NCBI GenBank assembly: GCA_965240325.2
Contig: OZ251232.1
Location: 124,001 to 188,000, forward strand
DNA: 64,000 nt
Reading direction: 5' to 3'
From: Rebecca billardiae RCC1528
Taxonomy: Eukaryota; Haptophyta
Positions within the stretch are counted from its first letter, which is position 1; each line of letters begins with the position of its first letter. Below the pieces are notes generated by a model, which was not told where the DNA came from, searched no databases, and worked only from the letters and a program-made list of their open reading frames with translations. The translations under genes were made by a program, and so were the position numbers. This document shows, piece by piece, positions 30,566 through 41,333 of the stretch.

Positions 30566-33500
30566 ATGGCGGCTGCCGACAAGCCGAATGGCATCTCGTA
30601 TGCCGAGGCCATCCTCGGTGACCTGAAGGACCGCATGCCGACGGCGGAGGAGTTTGGCACGGAGAAGCACGTCCGCGCGCACCTCCGCCCCAACCGCTTC
30701 TTCCGCCTCGGCAGCGAGACGGCGCCGCTGTGTCAGCTCAACGTGCGCGCGGCGCGCGCGTGCGCACGCGCCCGCGCACCCGGCGCGGCGCGGCGCGCGC
30801 TCCCGGCGGCTGGCTCACGGCGTCCCTGCGCGCCCCCCGCCCCCGCCCGCCCCGCCCGCGCCGCGCGCGCGCCGCAGTGGGTCGTCTCGCTGATCGCGTC
30901 CGTGTTCCTGTGGACGTTTGTGATCGCGTGCGCAGTCGTGCCCGCGGACGCGCGGCTCGCGTTCGGCTTCGGCCAGTCGTTCATCACGCAGAACTTCACG
31001 TGGCTGTACATCGGCACCAACGACGCCTGGGCCATCTTCTTCATCTGGCTCTGCTTCTCGCGCTTCGGCTCGATGAAGCTCGGGCTGAACGACCAGGAGA
31101 AGCCGGAGTTCTCCGACAGCGCGTGGTTTGCGATGCTCTTCACGTGCGGCGTGGCGATCGGCATGTTCACGTTCGGCGTGAGCGAGCCGATGTTCTACTA
31201 CCGGGTGCGCGCGCGCGCCCTCGTCCGCCGCGCGCCGCGCGCCGCACACGCGGCCGCCTCGCCGCGCCGGCGAGCCGCGCGCGCACGCCCGGCTCACTCG
31301 CGGCTTGCTCGCCCGCTCGCTGCCTCGGCGCGCGCCGCGCAGGCGGGCTACTCGAACCGGCTGAACAAGCTGCCCATCGACAACGACGACCAGCGCGCGC
31401 AGCAGGCGCTCACCCTCACCCTCTTCCACTGGGGCATCCACGGCTACATCCCGTACGTGGTGGCGACCCTGGCGATGGGGCTGCCCGCGTACCGCTGGGG
31501 GCTACCGCTCACCGTGCGCACGGCGTTCTACCCGCTGGCGGGCGACCTGACGAAGGGGCTGCTCGGCGACATCGTCGACGCGATCTCGATCGCGTGCACC
31601 ACCTTCGGCGTCTGCACCTCCCTCGGCCTCGGCGCCGAGACCATCGCCGCGGGCATCGCCAAGCTGCGCAAGGACCCGGCGCTCGCGTCCTCGATCGAGC
31701 TGCAGGCGGGGCTGGTGTGGATCATCACGGTGATCGCGACGGGCTCGGTGGTGCTCGGGCTGAAGCGCGGCATCAAGAACCTCTCCTACTTCGCCTTCGG
31801 CATCGGCAGCTTCCTCATCGTCGTCACCATGATGTTCGGTGCGCGAGCGCGCGCGCGCGGCGCCGCTGCTGCGGCGCGGGCGCTGCTGCGCCGCCGCTGC
31901 TGCGCCGCCGAGGCGCGCTCGCAGCGCCTCACGCACCGCGACCGCCCGCTCCCTCCGCCCCCCGCCCGCGCGCGCAGACAACCCGTGGTTCCTGCTCAAC
32001 TCGTACGTCCAGTCCGTCGGCCACTACTTCCAGTGGATCCTGCAGCTCGGCTTCAGCTGCGACACGTGGGAGCAGCTCGCGTATGAGCTCGAGGGGCGCA
32101 AGAACGTGCTCATGCAGTACTACCGCGGCCCGCACTCGTGGTGGGCGCAGGCGGAGGAGAAGGGGATGCACCCGAACCCGTGGCTCGCGAGCCAGTACTA
32201 CGGCTCGCACACCAAGTACTGGATCGACTGGTGGACCATCTTCTACTGGGGCTGGTGGATCTCCTGGGCGCCGTTTGTCGGGGTGGGCGCACGGACGCGC
32301 GGACCGCGCGCGGACAGCGCGCGCGCGCCGACCGATGCGCCGCAGGGCACCGTGCGCCCCGCTGCGGCGGTGGCGCGGCGGTGGTGCCGTGGACGTGTAC
32401 TCCCGCCGGGCCCCGCCTCGCGCCACAGCCCCCGAGCGCTCACCTCCGCCCCCCCTGCCCCGCCCCGCTGCTCCGTGTGTGCGCGCGTGTGCGCGTGTGT
32501 GCGTGCGTGTGTGTGTGCGCGCGGATGTGCGCAGATGTTCGTGGCCAAGATCTCGCGCGGGCGCACGATCCGCCAGATCGTGCTCGGCACGATGTTCGCG
32601 CCCGTCACGTACGTCTTCCTCTGGATGGTCGTGTTCGGCAGCCTGGGCATCAAGATGCAGCGCATCGCCGAGGTCGCGCTCGAGGTGAAGCCGGACGTGT
32701 ACGACGGCTCGGTCGACTGCGCTGCGATGGGCTACGACGGCGCGGGCAACCCCGTCTCGGCAAAGGCGAAGGCGCTCGCGGACATTGGGTACTACGCGCT
32801 CGCGTGCCGGCCGCACTCGTCGCGCACGTACGACATCTTCGAGCCGTACGGCGGCGAGGGGCTCACCACGTTCATGTGGGTCGTCGTGATCGTCGGGCTG
32901 GTGGTGTACTTCATCACCTCCTCCGACTCGGGCTCGATGGTGGACGACGTGCTCGCGGCGGGCGGCATCTCCGAGCCGCCCGTGCCGCAGAAGGTGTACT
33001 GGGCGTTCACCGAGGGCGCGACGTGCACGGCGCTGCTCATGTCGGGCGGCGCGACGGGGCTCGGCGCGCTGCAGGCCGCCTCGATCATCGCCGGCTTCCC
33101 GTACACCGTCGCCATCTGCTTCATGTGCACGTCCATCATGCGCGTCGTCAAGATCGAGGCGGGCGACGACGACATCTTCACGCAGACGCGCTTCAACAGC
33201 GGGCTCTTCGACTTCTTCGACGGCTTCAACCCGCACGTGGTGCCGGGGCAGCTCAAGTGCTCCACGCCCGGCGGCGGGCGCGCGCTCATCATGCTGCGCA
33301 ACCTCTTCTTCCCCTTCACCGGCGTGTACAACGTCGTCAAGACGGTCGGCTCGCCCTCGGAGGCGATGGTGCAGGGCGGCGGCGCGGCGCTGCTCTGGCT
33401 CGCGTGGTTCGCGCTGCTCATCGCGGACGTGGGCGAGGAGGCGGTGGCGATCGTGGGCTGGGGCTTCTTCCTCGTGCTCATGACGCAGATCGCCATCCTG

Positions 33501-33692
33501 CGCGTGCGCGTGCGCGTCGCGTACAAGGTCTTCGGCAACGTCGCCGAGGACTTCACCTGCTCGATGGTGTGGATGGCGTCGCTCGCGCAGCTCGAGCTGC
33601 ACGTGCTGGACGGCACGCGCGTCGAGGAGGAGCCGCACATGGTCGAGCACACCAAGCCGCTCAAGAGCGAGTACGAGGGCGGGCACGCGTGA
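30566..33692 (+). CDS. BCCT-family transporter (betaine/choline/DMSP class), five exons
   Basis: Exons are 30566-30742, 30878-31204, 31343-31838, 31978-32282 and 32535-33692. The four introns are GT-AG, begin GTGCG or GTGGG, and keep one frame of 820 residues. The start at 30566 gives MAAADKPNGISYAEAILGDL. Family signatures are plain: FGVSEPMFYY, LTLFHWGIHGYIPYVV, the Trp-rich WWTIFYWGWWISWAPFVG joined by splicing to MFVAKISRGRTIRQ (the BCCT signature), and YFITSSDSGSMVDD. BCCT carriers import quaternary amines such as glycine betaine, choline or the sulfonium DMSP, usually with Na+ or H+; the substrate here is not determined. The protein is longer than bacterial relatives (often 500-680 residues). 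The extra length includes a hydrophilic loop with RGPHSWWAQAEEKG and a loop after KMQRIAEVALEVKP, both presumably extracytoplasmic. Confidence 0.93.
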
Positions 33693-34623
33693 GCGCGCAC
33701 ACCCGCGGCACGCACGCGCGGCCTCACGCTCGGCGGGGCCGGGATGGACGCCGCCGGGGCGATGGCGCGCGCGCGCGCGCGCCGCCGCCCCGGCGCCGCC
33801 TCGGGCTGCTGCGCACGCGCGCGCGCATCGTGCACGCACACGCGCTGCACGCCGTGACGACACACGCTGTACACAGTACACACGCGCTCGCTCGCACGCA
33901 CACATGCAATGCACACCGACACACAGTACACACGCGAGAGCACCGCCAGTGCCCGCCTGCACACCACCGGCATGCCGTGAGCTGCCCCCACGCCGTACAC
34001 CCGCCCGCCACCACGCGTGTCCACGCGTGTGTGGCTCCGACGCTGCTCCCGCTCGGCGGCGGCGGGCCGCGCGCCGAGGCGCCGCCGCCGCGCAACGCCG
34101 CCGCGCACCGTCTCGTCCTCTGTGCACAAGCAAGTTCCGCCCATCGCGAGCTCGAGTGACAACTGCCGTCGTCCGCCTCGAGGCGACGGGCGGGTCCTCA
34201 CCGAGCCCGAGGCCTCACCCGCTCACCGGGATGAGGATCGGGGATGGCGGCTGGCCGCCTGAGGCGCCGCCGCGAGTCCTCTGTCGGCGCAGGCCTCCCC
34301 GCCCGGCTGCGACGACGTCATGCAGCCTATGTCATCAGAACCATGACGCGTCCTCAGTCCGACCCGCGCCATCCATCATATGCGCGCTATATATCATAGC
34401 AGCAGTATATATATATATCGTCATCTGTCGACGCCGCAACGGCCAGCAGTGTCAGTGACTGAGTGACTGAGTCAGACATCACTGACTGTAGTCACTGACT
34501 ACTGAGTCTGACTCTGAGACTGAGTCTGAGTGGCCTGACTGAGTCTGAGTGAGTGAGTTCAGTGACTATAGTGAGTGAGCTAGTGACGGAGTGACGCGTA
34601 CGTGCGATGTCAGGCGCGATCGA
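33693..34623. other. Intergenic between converging genes
   Basis: CA/CG-rich low-complexity sequence (33700-33990) is followed by a TATA-rich patch (34385-34420) and an irregular GACTGAGT array (34450-34590). Apparent open frames are low complexity and unsupported. Confidence 0.5.
34450..34590. repeat. Irregular (GACTGAGT)n simple repeat
   Basis: Many variants of GACTGAGT, GAGTGA and TGAGTCTGAGT in about 140 bp immediately downstream of the 1,525-residue gene. Confidence 0.8.
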
Positions 34624-35576
34624 TCACGCCCCGTAGTCGATGACGATGCCGGGCGCGCGTGCGCCGCCAGCAGCAGCCGCGCCCGCCGCCGCGGCCGGGC
34701 GGCGCGCGGGCGGGCGCGGGTCGGGCGGGCTCGGCCCGCGGCGCGCGCGCGGCGAGAGCAGCGCGGGCGCGCGCATCGGCCCGCGGTGCCGCGCGCGCAG
34801 CGACGCCGAGTGCTCCGGCAGCGGCGCGCGGACGAAGACGAGCGGCGGGCGCTCGGGCAGCCCCTGCAGCGCGATCGGCTGCGCGGCGTGCGGCGCGGGC
34901 AGCTCGGCGCGCGCGGCGAGCGCCGCCGCCGGCCTGAACGCGGTGATGGCGAGCTCGGCGAGCGCGGGGTCGGGCGAGAAGGGCGCGCCGCCGGGTGCGC
35001 TGAGCCGCGAGAGGCCGCCCCGTGAGAGGGCGCCGTCCGGCGGCGAGCTCGGGCGCGAGCCCGGCATCGAGGCGGGCGGGGAGGACGGGCGCGAGGGCAG
35101 CGAGCGCAGCAGCACGCCCTCGCGCCGCCCCGCGCTCGAGCGCCGCCCCGCGCTGCGCCGGCCGGAGGGCGAGCCCGCGGAGGGCGGCGGCGAGTGAGGC
35201 GCGCCGGGCGTGCCGGGCCGGCTGCCGTGCCGGCGCGGCGCGCCGCCGCTCGCCGAGGAGAGGCGGGAGGCGGTGGGGCGCGCCAGGCCGCCGGAGGCGG
35301 AGCGCGCGAGCAGCGCGCTCGGGTCTTGGCCGAGCCCGGCGGCGGCGCCGTACCCGCCGCCCATGCCCACGCTGCCCACGCTGTCCGGGCGGCGCTCCGC
35401 CGCGGCGCGCGCGCGGCCGCGCGCGCGGCCGAGCGCGTCGGGCGCGGCCGTGCGCGCGCGGCCGGCGCCGCCGTGCGGCGCGGGCGTGCCGAGGGTGGAC
35501 TGCACGGCGAGCTCAAAGTCGCCGAAGCGCGGCGGCAGCGCGCGGTGGCGCCCGCCCACGCGCCGCCGCCCGCCGA

Positions 35577-35610
<34 letters not shown>

Positions 35611-38600
35611 CTCCGCCCACAGCAGCGCGCTACCGTGCGCCGCCTTGCGCGGCCACTGCGCCGCCACGACGGCGCCGTCGTGCTTGCGCGCGCACAGGTC
35701 CATCACGGAGATCGGCGCGTCCACCGCCTGCGCGCGGCCGAGCGCGCGCGCGCGCATCTCGGCGAGCTGCGCGAGCGTCGGCGGGCCGTCCCACCAGTCC
35801 CCCTCCCCCTGCCCCTCGCCGTGCTCGTCCGCGTCGGCCGAGGCGGCGAGCTCGGCGAGCGCGGCGGCGGCGGCGCGCGCCACCTCGTCCTCGGCGCGCG
35901 CGCCCGGCGCGCGCGCGCCGCGCGAGCGCCGCATCGAGCCGTCCGGGCTGCCGCCGCCCTGGGCGCGGCGCTTGCGCATCGAGCCCTCGCGGCTCGGCGC
36001 GGCCGAGCCGCCGCCCGCCGCGTCGGCCGAGAGCCCGGCGTGCACGACGGCGAGGAGGCGGTCGGCGCCGCCGTCGGCCGGATCGGGCGGGCCGGCGCGC
36101 GCGCCCAGCACGCCGCCCTCGGGCGCGCGCGCCGCCGCCAGCCGCTCGCGGAACGCCGCGAGCTCCTCCGCGCTGAGCGCCTGCAGGCGGTAGCCGCCGA
36201 CCGGGGGCTCGGGCTCGGCCGCGTCGGCGGGCGCGCCCGCGTCCGTCGAGCCCTCCGCGCCGCCCGCCTCCTCGCCGCTCGGCAGGTAGGTCGGCTCCTT
36301 GCGCCGCGGGCGCGCGCCGCGCGAGGTCGCGCCGCCGTCCGCGTCGCCGCCGCCGTCCGCGGCCGCGCCGCGCGGCGTGCGCGGCGAGGCGGGCGGGCGG
36401 GCAGCCGGCGGCGGCGGCGGCTGCTTGGCCGAGCGGCGAGGCGAGGGCGCCGCCGCCGAGCCGGCGCGCGGCGACGCTGCCCCGTCCTCGCCGCCGCCGC
36501 CGCCCGCGCCGCCGGCCGAGCGGCGCGGCGGCGGCAGCGTGCCAGCGCGCGGCGAGCGCTGCGGCGCGGGCTCGCCCTCGCGCGGACCCTCGCCCGCCGC
36601 GGCGCCCGCGCGGCGCGCGGCGGCGTGCGCGGCGCCCGCGCCGCGCGCGCGCGCGCGCGCGGCCTCCTCCTCGGGCGGCGCCGCCTCCGGCTGCAGCGCG
36701 TGCGACGAGGTGCGCTCCGGCCCGGCGGAGGCCACGGCGCGCCTCCGGCCGTGCGGCGAGGCGGCGGGAGAGGCGGCGGCGGAGCGGGCGCCGCCGTCGA
36801 CCGCGGCCGGCGGCAGCAGCCTCCCGGCCGGAGCGCCGCCCGGGCCGGCGGAGGCGGAGGCGGAGCGCGCGGGCGAGGGCGGCGCCGCGCCGCGCAGCTC
36901 CTGCGACGTGCGCAGGCTCGGCCGCGCCGACTTGGGCTTGGCGATGCTCAGCCGTGTGCTCGCGGCCGCGGCCGCCTGCCGCGCGGCGGAGACGCGGCTG
37001 GGCGCGGCCGCGGACAGCCGCGCGACGTTGCCCGCCTTGTTCCACTCGGTCGCGACGGCGTGCTTGCGCTCGCCGCTGACGACCCCGCGCGCGCGCTCAA
37101 AGTCCTCCGGCACCGCCCACAGCCCGGCGTCCACCACCACCGCCACCGCCTGCTGCACCTCCGCCGTCGCCCTCGCCTCCGCGCGCTCCGCCTCCCCGCG
37201 CTCCAGCAGATCGGACCGGCCGGACGAGTCGCTGCGCGCGGACGCGACGCGGCGCGCGGAGGTGAGCTTGGCCTTGGCGACCGTGTCCACCTTCTGCTCG
37301 GCCTCGGCGAGCACCTCCGCCATCCCCTCGCGCGCCAGCGAGTCGATGAACGCGTCCACCCCCTGCCGCACCTCCGCCATGTGCAGCAGCCCCGACTCGA
37401 CGGCTGACATGAGCGCGCCGAGCAGCGCGCGCGCGGCGCCGGGCGCGGACACCGCGGGCTCGGCGGCCGCGGCCTCCTCGCCCTCCGCCGCGTCGGCCGG
37501 CGCCGCGCCGGCCGGCGTCGCCGCCTCCTCGTCCTCGGAGCTGCTGCTGCTGCTGCTGCTGCCGCCGCCGCCGCCGCTGCCGTCCGCCGCGCGGGAGGCG
37601 CGCTTCTTGCGCGCCCTCTTGCCGCGCTGCCTGCGCTGCTGCGCCTTGCGCACCGCCGCCTGCCTCGCCGCCTCGTCCGCCTCCTGCGTCGCGAGCGCGG
37701 TCGCGTGCGCGAGCTCGCTCATCACGTCGTCCAGCGAGGCGAGCCCGAGCCGCGCGCGCTCGAGCGCGTCCGGCTCCACCGACGGCGCGCCCTCCGCTGC
37801 CGCCTCGCCGCGCTGCGCCGCCTCCGCCTGGGCCTCCGCCTGCGCGATGATGGCGCGCAGGGAGTGCACGTTGCGCGAGGCGAGCGCGAGGGAGAGCTGC
37901 CGCGCGAGCGGCTTCTTGTGCGCGGCCTCGGCGGGCGCGCCGACCCACCCGTCGTACCCCAGCTCGTCCTCCTCCTCCGCCGCGTCCGCCTCCTGCGCGG
38001 CCCCGGCTGACGAGGGCCGGGAGCGCTCGCGCGGCGCGGCGGCGGGCGCGGCCCCGGGTGGCGCGGCCTCCGCCTCGTCCGCGAGCGGCGCGAGCGACGT
38101 CGTGCCGCGCGCCTCGCCGTCGACGCGCAGGTCGTCGTCGACCTGCACCTGCCGCGCGGGCAGGAACTGGCGCGGCGCCTCCGCCAGCGCGGACGCCAGC
38201 GCGAGCTTCGCGTGCCCCGAGGCGAGCGACGGCCGCTCCCGCAGCCGCTCGGTCAGAACCTTCTCGAGGTCGATCACGCGCGTGATGCGCCGGTACAGCT
38301 TGCCCAGGAAGGTGACGTACGCGGACTCCGCGGAGCCCTCGGTCCACAGGTCGGTGAGCTCGAAGATCCCGTCGGTGAACACCGCGCGCGTCATCCCCTC
38401 CGCGTCCGCCGTGTGCCGCATGTCGTTGGCCCAGTCGACCATCGCCAGCCGGCGCGCGTGCGAGGACGGCTGGTTGGGCTTGCACACGCCCAGCGCGCGC
38501 GAGATGCGCTCGTGGATCTGGCAGTACATCTCCTCGGACATCAGGCCGTCCGGCGCGAGCCCCGCCGTCGTCCAGAACTTGTCGATGACCCGCGCCACCA

Positions 38601-39201
38601 CCGGCACGTGTTTGATCAGCTGCCGCGCCTCGCGGTCCTCGTCGTCCTCGCCCGCGCTGCCCAGCGTGTGGTACTGCGCGCGCATGCGCCGGCGGCCGTC
38701 GGAGCCGCGCTCCTCGAAGTGGAAGAGGTCGTCGTCCTTCGCGGGCTTCTCCGCGTGCACGCCCGAGAAGGTGCGCGCCGACTGCGGCTGCTCGGGCAGC
38801 GGCGAGCTCGACGGCGGCTCCGGCTCGGCCGGCGGCGGCGGGAAGATTGCGTCCGCGTCGATGTTGACGCTGGAGACCGATCCGGACCGTCTGGAGGCCG
38901 AGGTCACGCTGGCGACCGAGGCCGAGCGCCTTGACACCGATGGCACCGCCGGAGGCGCCGCGTCCTGCTCGTACGCCTGCGCCTCGCCCGCCGCGACGAG
39001 CGCGTCGAGGCTGAGGCCGCCCTCGGCGCCGCCCTCGCCCTCCTCTGCCGTCCACGGCCGCATGCTCGCCGGCGTGACGAGCGCGGCGCGCTCGAGCTCG
39101 GACGCGCGCGCTGGCGCCGGCGGAGGCCCGCCCGCGCCCAAAGACGCGTCGAACGAGGCCTCGGGCTGCGCCTCCGTCGGGGCCTCCTCCCCCGCCTCCA
39201 T
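34624..39201 (-). CDS. Large low-complexity protein with a conserved cilium-type block (1,525 aa)
   Basis: One uninterrupted frame from MEAGEEAPTEAQPEAS at 39201 to the stop at 34624. Most of it is acidic, Ala/Pro/Ser-rich and probably disordered. The ordered part lies near residues 155-330: LFHFEERGSD, REARQLIKHVPVVARVIDKFW, MYCQIHERISRALG, WANDMRHTADAEGMTRAVF, then DGIFELTDLWT and AYVTFLGKLYRRITRVIDLEK. The 'W..D......M....F...IFEL.D.WT......Y..FL' pattern is one I associate with flagellar or sperm proteins of protists and animals, but I cannot name the family. Further coiled or charged segments follow around residues 440-700, including AQQRRQRGKRARKKRASR and a poly-Ser run. The C-terminus ends APGIVIDYGA. 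The complementary frames are shadows. Confidence 0.65.
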
Positions 39202-39447
39202 GGCGGCCCAGGCCGCGGAGAGTCAGAGATGACGGTTATTCGCGTAACGAACGTTCAGTCAGCAATCCGTAACCGGAGTCGACGAGTCCGGTTCATCGCC
39301 AATCATTCATAATGATGATGGAACGACAGTCATCTAGTCATGCTGTCATGACTAGCTCATGCGGCCTAGCTCCGCCGAGCCGCTGCCCAGCAGCAGCCCC
39401 CAGTCTACTGTCGCGCCGACCAGCGCCAGCCTGTGCTACTGCTATCA

Positions 39448-41299
39448 CTAGCAGCTGGGACCCTCGACGGCTCCATGCTGATGCAGCAGGCTCTCGCGCT
39501 CCGCCAAGTCCAACTGAGCACACTCGGCCGACGTCGTCTGCCCGCGCGGCCCCTCGGCTTGCTCGTCACTGAGAGTGCATGCCCCCGCCGCTCGGGCCAA
39601 TGGCCATGGCCCTGGAGCGAGGCAGATCGTGCGCCCACCGTCTGCGGCTGCCACCGCCACGGCGGGCGCATCCGTGGCGGGTGCGTCGGCGGCCGCCGTG
39701 CGCCGCGTGCGCGTTTTGCCCGGAGCGATGGTCTGCGCTGCTTGGAACCGGTTGAACACGTACTCCTCTCCCCAGAGCAGCTCGGACGCCTCCGCTGCCG
39801 TGCCCTCGGACGGCGGCGCGCCGACCGCGCGCTCGGCCTCCGCGCGTCGGCTGGCGGGCGCGCGCACGACGTAATCTCGCCAGCTCCCCTCGATGAAGCC
39901 CTCGCCCTGCGGACGCCCGCCGCCGAGCGCACCCGCCGCGACGCCGGCCGCGCCGGCCGCGCCGGCCGCGCCCGGTGTCGGCGCGCGTGGCGGGTGCGCC
40001 TCCCCGCCACCGCACGCGCGCTGGCCGAGCAGCCCGTGCACGCCCGCGCCCGCGCACGCGCCGTGCCCCACGCTCAGGCCGAGGTCGACGTACCCAAACG
40101 TGGTGCGCCTAGGCGCGCGCCCGCCATAGATGAGCACTCGGTTGAGGACGAGCGAGCACGGCTCCGACGCACCCGCCCCGCCCGCGGCCGCTTCGGCGCG
40201 CGCGGCGTGCGCGCTCGCGCTCGCGCTCGCGTCGGGCGCGCAGCGCTCCAGCCTCTGCGCGAGCATGCGCGGGAGCGCGCCGAGCACGTGCTGCCGTGTC
40301 AGCGTGACCGAGCAGTTGCACTGCACAGCGCGCACGTGCAGCCGCCGGAGGCGCGTGTCCACGTCCGGAGCGCCGCGCGGCACCACGCTCTGGCCCGCGT
40401 GCGGCGGCAGCGGCGCGTCCGTCCACGAGCACGCCGCCGAGTTCTCGTCGCACGAGAAGCGCTCGAGATGCAGCTCGCCAATCTCGATCTCGGCGCCGAT
40501 CTCGGCGCCGAGATTGCTGGCGGGCCGAGGGGCGCGCACGCTCGTGCGGCCGAGCGGGAGCGCCACGTCGTCGAGCGTCGGCGGCTGCGAGCTGTCGGCC
40601 GGGAAGAAAACACGCCCGACGGCGGCGGTGGCGGCGGTGGTTGCGGGGGCGGCGGCCGCGCGTCGTCCGCGCGCCCCGCCGGCAGCGTGCGCCGCGCCGT
40701 GCGGCGGTGCGGGCTGCAGCGCGACGCCGACGTCCCCCAGCACGGTGTGCGTCAAGTCGTGCACCGCAAACGCATCTGGGACGGCCACGAAGCGCGCGTG
40801 CAGCTGCAGCCCGCGCGTGGAGACGAGGTTGAACACCGCCCCCGCCTCGCCCGCCACCTCGTACTGCACGCCGTCGCTGCCGGTGAGCAACGGGTCGTCC
40901 CCCGCGCTCGAGGGCGGCGGCGGGCTCGGCGGCGAGGGCGGCGGCGAGGGCGGGCTGGGCGGCGCGGGCGGAGGGGATGGTGGAGAGGGCGGCGGAGGCG
41001 GGCTGGGCGGCGGGCTCGGCGGCGGGCTCGGCGGTGGGCTCGGCGGTGGGCTCGGCGGCGGGCTGGGTGGCGGGGTCGGAGGTGGGCTCGGCGGCGGGCT
41101 CGGCGGCGGGCTGGGCGGCGGGCTTGGTGGCGGGCTAGGTGGCGGGCTGGGCGGCGGGCTCGGCGGCGGTGATGGAGGCGGGGTTGGCGGCGGGCTCGGC
41201 GGCGGGCTCGGCGGAGGGCTCGGCGGCGGGCTCGGCGGCGGGCTGGGAGGCGGGCTTGGCGGCGGGCTCGGTGGCGGGCTGGGTGGCGGGCTCGGAGGT

Positions 41300-41333
<34 letters not shown>

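Noticed and set aside
35194-39232. Long plus-strand frames opposite the 1,525-residue gene
   Set aside because: No ordered block; the minus frame has the conserved Trp/Phe-containing region.
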